Below are positions 16,595 through 25,034 of a stretch of DNA of 64,000 nt, piece after piece. A program made the translations under genes and the position numbers. The stretch is taken from positions 1 through 64,000 of the forward strand of contig JAJACP010000003.1 in NCBI GenBank assembly GCA_022601445.1, in the 5' to 3' direction. The number at the start of each line of letters is the position of its first letter. The first letter of the stretch is position 1. Below the pieces are notes generated by a model that searched no databases, was not told where the DNA came from, and worked only from the letters and a program-made list of their open reading frames with translations. Source of the DNA: Chlamydiales bacterium (GTDB lineage: Bacteria; Chlamydiota; Chlamydiia; Chlamydiales; JAAKFR01).

Positions 16595-18544
16595 ATGACG
16601 ATTTTGTATTTTGTTTTGGCAGCACTAGCCCTGGGAATCTTGGTGTTTATCCATGAACTGGGGCATTACTTTGCAGCTAAAATGGTGGGAATGACAGTGG
16701 AGACCTTTGGAATTGGCTTTGGCCGCCCCATTCTCAAGTGGCGTTGGAATCATGTCGATTGGCAGCTTGGTTGGCTCCCCTTTGGTGGCTTTGTCAAAAT
16801 CAAAGGGATGGAGTTTGGGAAAAAAGAAAAAGAGAAATACAAAGAGCCCTACGAAATTCCCGACGGTTTTTTTGCTAAAGCGCCCTGGAAACGGATGGTT
16901 GTGGCGATTGCCGGTCCTCTTGCCAACTTCATTCTCGCCTTTTTGATTTTTCTTGCCATTTGGGCATTAGGTGGCCGTGAAAAACCTTTCTCTGAGTTTA
17001 CTCAAATCGTGGGATGGGTCGATCCCCAATCAGAGATCTATGCGCTTGGGCTCCGTCCCGGAGATATGATTACCGAGTACAACGGCAAGCCGTTTACCAA
17101 CTCTAAAGATCTTCTGTATGCAGCCATGTTGAATGGGAAAGAAGTGACTTTCAAGGGGATGCATGTTGATTATGTAACCGGGGAAAAAACACCTTATTCC
17201 TACACAATTGAGAGTTATCCCTCCCCAGCTTCGCTAGATGGTATCATGACTACAGGTGTCACTGCCGGCGCGCGCTATTTAATCTACGATACCCTTCCAG
17301 GAGGCGCTCCCAATCCATTGACCGAAGGTTCTCCTATGGATGTAAGTGGAGTGGAATACGGAGATCGACTGGTGTGGGCAGATGGAGAAGTTCTGTTTTC
17401 TCTCGATCAGCTCAGCTCTATTCTGAACTCTGAATCCTCACTGGTCACCGTAAAAAGGGGGCAAGAGACATTTTTAAGCAGGCAGCCACGTGCGCTTGCC
17501 AGCGATTTAATTCTTCCCCCCTATGTACAAAATGAGTTAATCGATTGGCAATATGAAGCAGAGCTGCAAGGAGTGGGGCAAAATCTTCGCGTACTTCCTT
17601 ATGTCATTAGTGGAGAGGGATATGTAGAGGCACCACTTGCCTTTATCGAAAAAGAGAGTCAAGTAGAGGCATTTCCACTCCATCCCTATTCGTCCTCTTT
17701 GCAGCAACCGCTGGAGCCAGGCGATCGCATCATTGCTGTTGACGGCACTCCGGTTGCCACAGGATATGATATCTTAAAATTAGTGCAGACCCATCAAGTA
17801 CAGTTGATGGTTGAAAAGAACGTTTCTGCGCACACCTCCATCAGTTGGGAAGGCGAAGACCAAGTTTTTCAGAAAGGGATTCCCTACAGAGAAATTCAAC
17901 AACTTGCCTCCCGTGTAGGAGTGCGTGATGCCGGTAACCAACTCAACAATTTGGCCTTGCTCAATCCCGTGGAGCCCAAACCACTGGATCAATTTGTGCT
18001 TTCTGAAGATGTGCAAGAGCGTCTAAAAAGCCAATTTCAAAAGCAAAAAGAAGAGATTGAGGCCATTCGCGACCAAGAGAAGCGCTCTCAAGCGCTTGAC
18101 TACTTAGAGCAGAGCCATCAAAAACTGCTTCTAGGGATTTATCTACAAGACCGTCCTGTTCAATACAATCCGAATCCCTTTTCTATGCTGGGAAACACCT
18201 TTACAGAGACATGGCAGACCTTAAAAGCGCTCATCTTCGGCTATCTCCATCCCAAGTGGATTAGCGGGCCGTTGGGGATTGTGCAAGTGATTCATCATGG
18301 GTGGCAGCTGGGCGTATCAGAGGCCCTCTTTTGGATTGCAGCCATTAGCGTGAACCTAGGCTTTTTGAACCTGCTGCCGATACCGGTTTTAGATGGTGGT
18401 TATATCTGTCTTGCTCTGTGGGAAATGGTGACCCGTCGCCGCTTGAAATCCAAGACTATGGAGCGGCTGATTGTGCCGTTTGTTGTTCTTCTCATCGGCT
18501 TACTGGTATTCCTCACCTTCCAAGACATCACCCGCCTTTTTTAG
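16595..18544 (+). CDS. rseP: RIP metalloprotease RseP/YaeL
   Basis: A site-2-type zinc metalloprotease of the inner membrane that cleaves transmembrane segments of regulatory proteins or signal peptides. HELGH (residues 20-24) is the active site, and the NLLPIPVLDGG segment near the C-terminus supplies the third ligand. Two PDZ-type regions (LGLRPGDMITEYNGKPF and LEPGDRIIAVDGTP) lie in the periplasmic part. At 649 aa it is much longer than E. coli RseP (about 450 aa), like the chlamydial form, owing to the enlarged PDZ-containing middle. Confidence 0.93.
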   Translation: MTILYFVLAALALGILVFIHELGHYFAAKMVGMTVETFGIGFGRPILKWRWNHVDWQLGWLPFGGFVKIKGMEFGKKEKEKYKEPYEIPDGFFAKAPWKRMVVAIAGPLANFILAFLIFLAIWALGGREKPFSEFTQIVGWVDPQSEIYALGLRPGDMITEYNGKPFTNSKDLLYAAMLNGKEVTFKGMHVDYVTGEKTPYSYTIESYPSPASLDGIMTTGVTAGARYLIYDTLPGGAPNPLTEGSPMDVSGVEYGDRLVWADGEVLFSLDQLSSILNSESSLVTVKRGQETFLSRQPRALASDLILPPYVQNELIDWQYEAELQGVGQNLRVLPYVISGEGYVEAPLAFIEKESQVEAFPLHPYSSSLQQPLEPGDRIIAVDGTPVATGYDILKLVQTHQVQLMVEKNVSAHTSISWEGEDQVFQKGIPYREIQQLASRVGVRDAGNQLNNLALLNPVEPKPLDQFVLSEDVQERLKSQFQKQKEEIEAIRDQEKRSQALDYLEQSHQKLLLGIYLQDRPVQYNPNPFSMLGNTFTETWQTLKALIFGYLHPKWISGPLGIVQVIHHGWQLGVSEALFWIAAISVNLGFLNLLPIPVLDGGYICLALWEMVTRRRLKSKTMERLIVPFVVLLIGLLVFLTFQDITRLF

Positions 18545-18590
18545 GGAGGCTGAATTGATAGCAGAATCAGTTGAGTATGCGATCTCGTAG

Positions 18591-18881
18591 TTATCTTGGA
18601 GAAGCTGATGAGGAACAGATCATTAGACTTAAAAGAGTAGAACCAAGTGTAACACCTGATACGACGGTTACGGTCGTGTTTCCCGTCAAACCTAGAATCG
18701 AAACAACTAGACATGCGGCACCGCCTACGGGATTAAAAAAGCTTGAGACAAGAGAAGTAATACTAGCTGCTTGCAAAGATAGTCCCCCAGATAACCCTAC
18801 AATAGGAACTGCAATAGCTGCTATAGCGATAGCTGCTAGACATCCCACAAAATAAGTACCCGCCATACATTCATTTGTCAT
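18591..18881 (-). CDS. Small Inc-like membrane protein, 96 aa
   Basis: Unrecognised. The ATG at 18881 is chosen over more upstream codons because GGAG sits 8-9 bases before it. The protein has long hydrophobic stretches at about 10-30 and 38-60 and a third at about 67-88, rich in Ala, Gly, Val and Ser. Paired hydrophobic domains are a hallmark of chlamydial inclusion-membrane (Inc) proteins, but here they fill almost the whole chain, so a simple small membrane protein is equally possible. It converges on rseP. Confidence 0.5.
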   Translation of the reverse strand: MTNECMAGTYFVGCLAAIAIAAIAVPIVGLSGGLSLQAASITSLVSSFFNPVGGAACLVVSILGLTGNTTVTVVSGVTLGSTLLSLMICSSSASPR

Positions 18882-18979
18882 ATGCTCTACTCCAAATCTT
18901 AGCGATCCACAGGCTAACATCAAGGTCAATTTTTGTAAATAATGTGTGCAGAAACGAGCAGGGTTAACGCGTTTTTCAA

Positions 18980-19008
18980 TTGAAACAAATAAAACATTAG
19001 ATTAAGAT
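18980..19008 (+). promoter_or_regulatory. Sigma-70-like promoter upstream of the 461-aa Inc-like gene
   Basis: TTGAAA (18980-18985) and TAAGAT (19003-19008) are spaced by 17 bases in an A+T-rich intergenic region, about 33 bases before the ATG at 19041. Confidence 0.5.
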
Positions 19009-19040
19009 TGTGTTTTACTTTCTGTAAGTAATAAATATTT

Positions 19041-20426
19041 ATGGTTTTTTATCCTTTAGTGGATTTAACTTCAGCCAGTGCGTTTGAATCTGCAGAGCAT
19101 CCTTCATCAGTTGGTAATCGCTATAAAATTGCCGTAACGATGGATAGCGTGGTCGCTATCACTCTGCTTGTTCTGTCTATTCTTGCGATCATATCCTACT
19201 TGGGTCCTATCGAGATGCTGATTTCCATGAGCGGTCTCTATCCTGTCGGTGCATACACAATGTTGGGTGTGGCTTGTGGGATGGGTTTAATCGATTTAGC
19301 CCTCTATCTGATCAAGAAAAATAGAGACTATCCTCCTATTCCGCCTGCAGGCGGAGTATCACAAGCTTGTCCGCAAACGTATCGTTTTTCTGGAAGAGGA
19401 TTAAGAGTTTCCTCAGAAGTCCGAGGCTCTGCTGCTCGTCCACCTAATACACGAGAAGCAGCGTCAAGATTTCAATCGCCTTGGGCAAATGGAAAAAGCT
19501 TTCCAGCTTATCGAATAGGAGATTTGGGTGAGGATGCTGATCGGGATCCGCTATTTGATTCATTAGAAGCTGTTGATGCTCAACGCTTTGATTCTGTTTC
19601 GGATGAGTGGATGCAGCAAGCTAGAAGTCAAGGGCTAGAGTCTGATCTTCTAGAAACTTTTCGACAGTTTCTTCATAACTTAAGTACCCTGTCTATCCAA
19701 AGACAAGCTGAGGTATTTTCAGACAAAAGCCGTCAACTGGAGGCCTACAATCAATTTAAAAGAGGCGTTATCCACTTGTTTGATGCCGTTCAGAAAGACT
19801 CGAGATCAGGACCAAGTATTATTAGGCAGCTTGTCGTTGCTGTAGGGGAGTGTCCACTAACCTATCACTCTGTGATAGGAACCTCTTTACTCGCTGTTTC
19901 TGGTCGAGTAGATGTGTCAGGGACAATTGAAGAGCGGGCTCATCAAGGTGTTCATCAACTCTCTGCCTGTTTTCGTAGAGAAGTGGTGGAGTTCATGGCG
20001 ACTTATTTGGGGAGAAGAGAGACGCATACGGTTCATAGTATTGTCGCTCTAATAGGTAGAGAGCGTAAAATTCCAGGAGCTCGCTACACGATTCAAGACA
20101 GGCAAGCAGATTTAACGGAAGCTGATAAAGGGGAATTACTTCGTGAATTTGATCGACATCACACTGCTGCGGCTTTGATTAATTGGTTTGTTGCTAAAGT
20201 TAACGGCAAGAAGGATGGTAAATACTATTTGCATCTCGTGATACCCGAATATATAGCAGCGCATTTTGGTGTCGCTATAGAGCAGGTAAGAGAAGTTGTC
20301 TTTGATCAGACCACGTATTTGCTTAGTGAGGACGCTATTATCACAGTTCTTGAGTTAGTGGGTATTTTAAAGATGAGTGGGGTGGTGGATGTTGCCTCTG
20401 TTCGCCTACAAAGAGCGCTTTCGTGA
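19041..20426 (+). CDS. Inc-like protein with bilobed hydrophobic domain and cytosolic tail
   Basis: A 461-aa protein without a recognised family. Residues ~31-53 and ~68-91 form two closely spaced membrane spans, the layout used to predict chlamydial inclusion-membrane proteins. They are followed by a Pro/Arg-rich linker and a largely helical soluble region (about 190-460), which would face the host cytosol if secreted by type III. No classical signal peptide and no ribosome-binding site before the ATG are seen, although the promoter upstream fits. An effector role is inference. It lies at the edge of the IS-rich accessory island. Confidence 0.7.
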   Translation: MVFYPLVDLTSASAFESAEHPSSVGNRYKIAVTMDSVVAITLLVLSILAIISYLGPIEMLISMSGLYPVGAYTMLGVACGMGLIDLALYLIKKNRDYPPIPPAGGVSQACPQTYRFSGRGLRVSSEVRGSAARPPNTREAASRFQSPWANGKSFPAYRIGDLGEDADRDPLFDSLEAVDAQRFDSVSDEWMQQARSQGLESDLLETFRQFLHNLSTLSIQRQAEVFSDKSRQLEAYNQFKRGVIHLFDAVQKDSRSGPSIIRQLVVAVGECPLTYHSVIGTSLLAVSGRVDVSGTIEERAHQGVHQLSACFRREVVEFMATYLGRRETHTVHSIVALIGRERKIPGARYTIQDRQADLTEADKGELLREFDRHHTAAALINWFVAKVNGKKDGKYYLHLVIPEYIAAHFGVAIEQVREVVFDQTTYLLSEDAIITVLELVGILKMSGVVDVASVRLQRALS

Positions 20427-20682
20427 CGGCTCATCCACCCTCGAAAAGACTTAACAACCAGAGCTTCGGATTTTTCTCCCTCTCCTTCAGGGACTTTACT
20501 TGCATCTCTCTTTTTGAGTTTGCAAAGGGCCTATGGCCATTTGCTTTACCCAAAAATCTCAAGACCTGCGTCGCAAACTTCTCTGAACTAGAGGAAGGCA
20601 ACCCAAAGCTCAGGTTAACGATCTTCTCGACCTGCGAATTTGCGAGCCGTTGCGGCATATTCGATACCGTTTTTGTATCTTT
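20427..20682. other. Unassigned stretch next to the IS66 remnant
   Basis: Open reading frames exist on both strands here (for example minus 20431-20658) but neither has a credible ribosome-binding site or family signature. Because it abuts the IS66 tnpB remnant it may be part of a decayed repeat or of chromosome captured beside the IS. No function is proposed. Confidence 0.35.
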
Positions 20683-20979
20683 TTAGGATTGATTCCCTTC
20701 AAGAGGATCAAAAACTGTTTTTGATCCAAAAACCTGAGAATCTTGCCTCGAGAAACTCCTTTTTTCAAGCCGTTTGCACCAAATAGCAAGGCCGTCAGAG
20801 TCCCAATAGAGTATCTTTATGTAGTCACGTCTTTTATTGAGAAACACAAAGTAGTTCCCGGACATCAGTGAATGGGGAAAGGCTTCTTGGATAGCTGAGC
20901 TTCACCCCTCAAAGCTTTTACGCATATCCGTGAGGTTTTGATACAGGAAGATGCGCACGTTTCCTAAGAGCGTCAGCAT
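20683..20979 (-). pseudogene. tnpB: IS66-family tnpB (Orf2) remnant
   Basis: The reading frame from the ATG at 20979 begins MLTLLGNVRIFLYQNLTDMRKSFEG, then hits TGA where the family continues 'LSALV', and goes on in frame as SGNYFVFLNKRRDYIKILYWDSDGLAIWCKRL, the canonical IS66 Orf2 core. After that the sequence departs from the family. The in-frame stop and diverged 3' end make it a pseudogene. It overlaps the tnpA remnant as in intact IS66. A perfect 23-base palindrome (20705-20727) lies in its 3' part. Confidence 0.85.
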
Positions 20980-21272
20980 AGCGCTCCTTTGATTGTGATC
21001 AAAACTTGGGCAAGAGTTTTGGCATGAACATGCTCATCTATTTCGATTTGGACACCTCTAAACTGACTGAGTAGCTTGGATGCCGTCTTTTCTGGGAGCT
21101 CAAGAAAATCTTCTGGTCTCAACGAAAGATGAAACCGCCTTTTCCAGTACAGAAAGGTCTGGTAATTGTGCCCATGGTGAGCAGACCCTTTTCGGCCACT
21201 TTCTCCGCTTTTTTCCCATTCAGCTATTTGCTACTTCCAAAATTTTCTCTTGGCTGCAAAATTTTGGACCAT
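20973..21272 (-). pseudogene. tnpA: IS66-family tnpA (Orf1) remnant
   Basis: A strong AAGGAGG ribosome-binding site and ATG (21272) open a frame that meets TAG at codon 14, then reads on without interruption: IAEWEKSGESGRKGSAHHG, YWKRRFHLSL, ending with IDEHVHAKTLAQVLITIKGAL. This is the layout of IS66 Orf1 (DNA-binding accessory protein). The stop at 20973 overlaps the tnpB ATG. No large IS66 transposase (tnpC) is present, so the element is dead. Confidence 0.75.
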
Positions 21273-21493
21273 TGATTCCTCCTTGTTAAAGAAAAGAACC
21301 AAGATATCCCACGGTAAAATCAGAAAAAAGATGGGCTCATTTCCCGCTTACTCATAGTGCTTCAAGAAGTTATGCTGAAAGGAAGCCATGACATCAACAG
21401 AAGAATCCTGCAAACAACCCCGGAATTCTGCTTGAAACTATTGACATTTCTATTTACATTCAATCTTCTCTAAACTCAATTGAAGGTTTTACT

Positions 21494-22048
21494 ATGTCGT
21501 CTATTGCTGTAACTGATTCTGGGGGTCGACACGTGGGAAATCTTGTGAGTCCTGACATCACAAGATTAAAAGGAACGCCTGCTTATCATGATGTCCGTAG
21601 CCAAACAACTCCTCGTGCCTGTCTCCTAACAGGGTGCGCTGTTTTAGCCTATATCACAGCCATCGCTGCGATTCCTCTGGCTGCTGGGGTTGCAAATGCG
21701 TGCCAGTGTACGGATCAGCAGGATCAAACGATTGGGTGTGGCGTAGGAGGGCCTAATTATGATTGTCATACACCTTGTTTAGTGTCTCAAGATAACACAT
21801 TTTTTTCTCTTATTCCTGTTATTGCAACCTATGTAGCTTGTATTTTCGCAATAGGCATTGCAGTCAGCTGTCCACGAGATGAAGTGCATTTAGATGATAC
21901 ACATGGTTACACTTATCGCGTATACTGGGGAAGGAGCAAAACCATAGCCATGTCAGTTTGTCTTGTTGTCCCACCAGTTCTACTAACAGGGATTACTTAT
22001 GCAGTGTTAAGTACAAGAGAGCATGGTTCTAACATGATCCCTTGCTGA
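21494..22048 (+). CDS. Cys-rich three-span membrane protein, unknown
   Basis: 184 aa, not recognised. There are three hydrophobic spans at about 43-67, 103-126 and 151-173. The loop between spans 1 and 2 (about 68-97) is Cys-rich (CQC, GCG, DCHTPC), suggesting disulfide bonds in an oxidising compartment or metal binding. A perfect -35 TTGACA occurs at 21441-21446, but no good -10 follows at 17 bases. A TTGAAGG ribosome-binding site precedes the ATG. It sits between IS remnants in the accessory island, and an envelope or inclusion-membrane role is only a guess. Confidence 0.6.
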   Translation: MSSIAVTDSGGRHVGNLVSPDITRLKGTPAYHDVRSQTTPRACLLTGCAVLAYITAIAAIPLAAGVANACQCTDQQDQTIGCGVGGPNYDCHTPCLVSQDNTFFSLIPVIATYVACIFAIGIAVSCPRDEVHLDDTHGYTYRVYWGRSKTIAMSVCLVVPPVLLTGITYAVLSTREHGSNMIPC

Positions 22049-22179
22049 CTTTTTTACAAAACTGTAGCTTAAACACGACTTTGTTAATCGATGAGCTTTA
22101 TTAGATAGAGGCCTATCCTTGGGCGTTTTCATCTAGATGATCATCACTTCGATCGGCTCCTTGTCAGAGAAGGATTTCT

Positions 22180-22382
22180 CTGCACGTCTTCCCCAAGAGA
22201 ATCAAGATGCTGCAGCTTTGCTTCCTTAAATCCAATCACCGCGTAGTTTGCGCCATATTCAGCGCGGCGTCGATCATTCCGAGCTGGTAAGTTTCCTCAA
22301 CGATTTGACATTTTTCATGGGCAGTTCAAAGGCGTCGCCGTTGGGCTGAGGTGACCACTTCAACTCGATTAGTGCTAGTCAT
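22180..22382 (-). pseudogene. Remnant of an IS3/IS66-type orfA (helix-turn-helix)
   Basis: From the ATG at 22382 the minus strand reads MTSTNRVEVVTSAQRRRL, a TGA stop, then TAHEKCQIVEETYQLGM, resembling the start of transposase OrfA proteins (VEVITGxERRRRWSxEEKxxIVEETxxPG). Further stops follow within 60 codons. It is a short decayed fragment of a second IS. Confidence 0.5.
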
Positions 22383-22479
22383 ACGCCTAGTAATACTCCT
22401 ATATCTTAGAAGCGAGCCAGGTGGTCCTATCTAAATGGGGGGCACTCCATTTTGTGGATTGCAATCACTGGCCCAAGGT

Positions 22480-23101
22480 GACTGGATCTGCCAAGAGGCA
22501 AGGCATTTGCCAGTAAAAGCTCTGCGCATAGATGGCTTTTAAGATGGCACTTGGCAGTCTATACTGAATAAACTGCTTCATATAGCAGTTAGTAAGAAGC
22601 TTATAACTTTTGATCGTCTGCTTGTGGATGGTTCTTTTTCCCCCAGCGAGATTGGGGGAAGCAGAAGTCGAGCACGGGTACAAAGGCAAGGGGTTCACAA
22701 TTCATTTGATTGCGAGCGAACAAGGGCTCCCTTTAGGTTTAAAAATCACCTCAGCGAAAGGTGATGAACGCAAACAGGTAAAGACTCTAATACAAGAGAT
22801 AGAGCCACTTTTACCTTCTCATCGGATTGTCTTTCTTGAAGCTGACAAAGGGTGTGATAGCCGAGAGTTCCGAGTGCAGCTACTGATGATGGGAATCTAC
22901 CCTTTAATTCCCTGTCGAGGAAAGGGCCAAAGAGGGAGCAGGTGGATTAAAAGGATCCGCTAGAGAGTAGAGAGAGCTATTAGCTGGCTAAAAGGATGTT
23001 ATCGAAGAATAGCTACAAGATGGGAAAGACTTATAGACGCGTATTCTGCAATAGTTCTTGTGGAGCAGTGCTTCTATTGGTGTAGGAAAATAGTGGGATA
23101 G
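22480..23101 (+). pseudogene. IS5-family transposase remnant
   Basis: Several frames together spell an IS5-type DDE transposase: GTWQSILNKLL, then FDRLLVDGSFSPS (first catalytic Asp), EVEHGYKGKGF, TSAKGDERKQV, EADKGCDS (second Asp), and RVERAISWLKGCYRRI (catalytic Glu), ending at TAG 23099-23101. An extra base near 22653-22663 shifts the frame, and an internal TAG interrupts 'IR-RVERAI' near 22962. The 5' part (before about 22525) is badly degraded. It is therefore non-functional. Confidence 0.8.
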
Positions 23102-23104
23102 TCT

Positions 23105-23165
23105 CATTAATTCGGATGCTGTGTCGTGCTTTTTGAGTTTCCGAGGATTGCTTGTCCATTTTATC
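23105..23165 (-). pseudogene. Fragment resembling the HigB toxin C-terminal half
   Basis: A minus-strand frame reads SETQKARHSIRINE, which matches the RGDRKHQHSIRIND segment of the intact HigB encoded at 25337-25630. At nucleotide level CATTAATTCGGATGCT is shared by both places. Only about 20 codons are recognisable between the IS5 remnant and the SET gene. Confidence 0.4.
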
Positions 23166-23180
23166 TTTTCAATGTATAAT
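23152..23180 (+). promoter_or_regulatory. Promoter-like sequence upstream of the SET gene
   Basis: TTGTCC (23152-23157) and a perfect TATAAT (23175-23180) are 17 bases apart. Transcription would start near 23187, about 220 bases before the first available ATG. It could serve the truncated gene. Confidence 0.35.
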
Positions 23181-23410
23181 GCCAGCTGATTTTCAAAAAA
23201 CAATTAAATATTATTTCGTTATTTCCACTTAGTACGGTCCTTTTCCCAAGAGAGCAATTTGGGAACAAACAGACAGCTTTCCACCACTATGTTGCCCATC
23301 GTAGCCCGAGTGGCTTTAATAAATGGCTGGGCACGGTCAAAGCTAAATACCCACATCTTCTGGATGCCCGCGATCCTAAGTATGGGCTCACGCCTTTAGC
23401 CGTCGCTGTC

Positions 23411-24889
23411 ATGGCAAAAGATCTACCTAAAGCCCAAGCCCTTCATGAGGCAGGAGCTTCTCTTAAAACGCAAGATTGTCGTCAATGGACTTTATTGCAC
23501 TACGCAGAGTTGCAAAATGATGAGGTAATGGCGAGCTGGCTACGCACACAATGTGTGGCTCTTGAGTGTATGAGAAATGCAGAAGGGCTCACTCCTTTAG
23601 GTGTGCGGGCGAGAACATTGATCCCTTGTCCTGAGGGTACTCAAACCGTCTTTGCATACAAAGATTCTGATCACACAGTTAAAGCGGGCACTGCTGCGCA
23701 ATTTCATGAGATGACGCGCGCGCGTTTTTCTCCACACATTATGATTACACCCATGGGAATGGCTGCTGAGTGGACAGACGCAATTCAGCAAAAAGAGACA
23801 GTTGTGAGTCGTGTGCTTGTTCCTCTGTTCGCACGTGCATATAAAAAAGCGTTCGAGAGATTTCAAGTTGCACCTCCTCGTCTTTTTCTCTCTCATTCTT
23901 CTTCTATAGGATATGGCCTTCACGCTGGTGAGGCTATCGGAGCTGGAGAGGTGATCACTTATTATGGAGGAGTGATTGACGGGAAAGATAAACGTTCAAG
24001 TGGCGTTAATCCATATTTGTGGGTGGAGAAAGTGGATGGCCGATCGGTTCGGAACCTGGGACCCATGGCTAACGACTCGACTCCAAATGCAGAAATTGTG
24101 GAACTAGAAAATCGAGCAGGACTTCCCGCTTGCCCGGTGCTCATCGCTTTGGTGCCCATTGGGGCTAATGAGCAGATCGTTGTAGACTATGGAGCGTTTC
24201 ACCCCGCCAAGCTACAGCACTGTGAATTGAGGCAAGAGGCGCTTGAAACATATTTTCGAGCGCATGCATTACCCGACGTAGCACAACTAGCGGCTAGCAA
24301 AGATCCTGGTACTTTTATAGCGCATTTGCTTCCTCAAGCAATGTACAAATATCTTTTATCTACACCTAGTGCTCTCATGCACTTACTTTTAAAGCAGATT
24401 GTGACACCTGAGCAGGTGACAGTCAGTACAACTAGACATCTAGATGTGCGAGCGGAAGGCGTTGATACTTTTTACAAGTTAAGTTCAAGGGGTATTTTGG
24501 TTAAATTTGCTCAATCGGTGCAACCTCGTGTGGGAGATGAGGTCATCACCGCTTTGCTTAGACTGAACAATGAGGCGCCGTTTATTGCCTCTTTGAAAGT
24601 GATGATGTATTTAATTACGTTAAACCAGAATCCATCTGCACTTGAAAATGAACAGATCTTGAGCATGATTCCCCCTATCAAAGTAATGGGAGAAGCTGTT
24701 CACACGATTTGTTTAGATGGACGGCAAGGGAGATTTAATGGTGAGGCTTGGCTTTGCTACATGAAGGCTTCAATGCAACTTCCTGAAGCCTCTCTTCCTT
24801 ACTTCATGTTTTTCATGAAAGATCTAATCTTAGATAGGCACGGTCTTACTCGGCAATCTGAGGTTTTTATTCGACAACTAAGAGAGTGA
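23411..24889 (+). CDS. SET-domain protein with ankyrin-like N-terminus (possibly 5'-truncated)
   Basis: A candidate lysine methyltransferase of 492 aa from the ATG at 23411. Residues 1-~66 look like ankyrin repeats (DLPKAQALHEAGASLKTQD, WTLLHYAEL, GLTPLGV). The SET core runs from about 157 to 262: SIGYGLHAGEAIGAGEVI (cofactor GxG), MANDSTPNAE (220-228, the counterpart of RFINHSCxPN) and NEQIVVDYG (253-261). About 270-492 is helical and unrecognised. The same frame stays open upstream to 23180 and reads ankyrin-like sequence (LLDARDPKYGLTPLAVAV) but contains no ATG, GTG or TTG, so the original start may be lost. Chlamydia has a secreted SET protein (NUE); an effector role is inferred. Confidence 0.8.
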   Translation: MAKDLPKAQALHEAGASLKTQDCRQWTLLHYAELQNDEVMASWLRTQCVALECMRNAEGLTPLGVRARTLIPCPEGTQTVFAYKDSDHTVKAGTAAQFHEMTRARFSPHIMITPMGMAAEWTDAIQQKETVVSRVLVPLFARAYKKAFERFQVAPPRLFLSHSSSIGYGLHAGEAIGAGEVITYYGGVIDGKDKRSSGVNPYLWVEKVDGRSVRNLGPMANDSTPNAEIVELENRAGLPACPVLIALVPIGANEQIVVDYGAFHPAKLQHCELRQEALETYFRAHALPDVAQLAASKDPGTFIAHLLPQAMYKYLLSTPSALMHLLLKQIVTPEQVTVSTTRHLDVRAEGVDTFYKLSSRGILVKFAQSVQPRVGDEVITALLRLNNEAPFIASLKVMMYLITLNQNPSALENEQILSMIPPIKVMGEAVHTICLDGRQGRFNGEAWLCYMKASMQLPEASLPYFMFFMKDLILDRHGLTRQSEVFIRQLRE

Positions 24890-24895
24890 CACAAC

Positions 24896-24921
24896 AAACC
24901 CCGCTCGAATGAGCGGGGTTT
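24896..24921. terminator. Terminator hairpin after the SET gene
   Basis: The arms AAACCCCGCTC and GAGCGGGGTTT pair perfectly around a GAAT loop, 7 bases beyond the SET-gene stop. The T tract on the plus strand is short (GTTTGTATT). It is a copy of the dnaK terminator. Confidence 0.75.
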
Positions 24922-25003
24922 GTATTCAAACTTATTGCGTATCATCGTCGTCAATCACTTCGACATCAGCCTCTTCAATCGACTCATCTTCGTTCTTAGA
25001 CTC
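24896..25003. repeat. Duplicated dnaK 3' end, outer copy
   Basis: 108 bases matching 25677-25784 in the same orientation, differing only in the four loop bases of the terminator hairpin. It includes the dnaK terminator and the last ~23 codons of dnaK (minus strand, [21 protein letters not shown]-stop), without the rest of the gene. With the copy at 25677 it brackets the higBA genes. Confidence 0.95.
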
Positions 25004-25034
25004 TGATTTTCACTCAAACCCAAAATTCAGGTTA

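Noticed and set aside
20431-20658. Minus-strand 75-aa frame beside the IS66 remnant
   Set aside because: No ribosome-binding site; the plus strand is equally open; no recognised motif. Kept only as an unassigned stretch.
22988-23203. Minus-strand 71-aa frame MFFENQLALYIEKIKW...
   Set aside because: Antisense to the IS5 transposase 3' end; the HigB similarity lies in a different frame.
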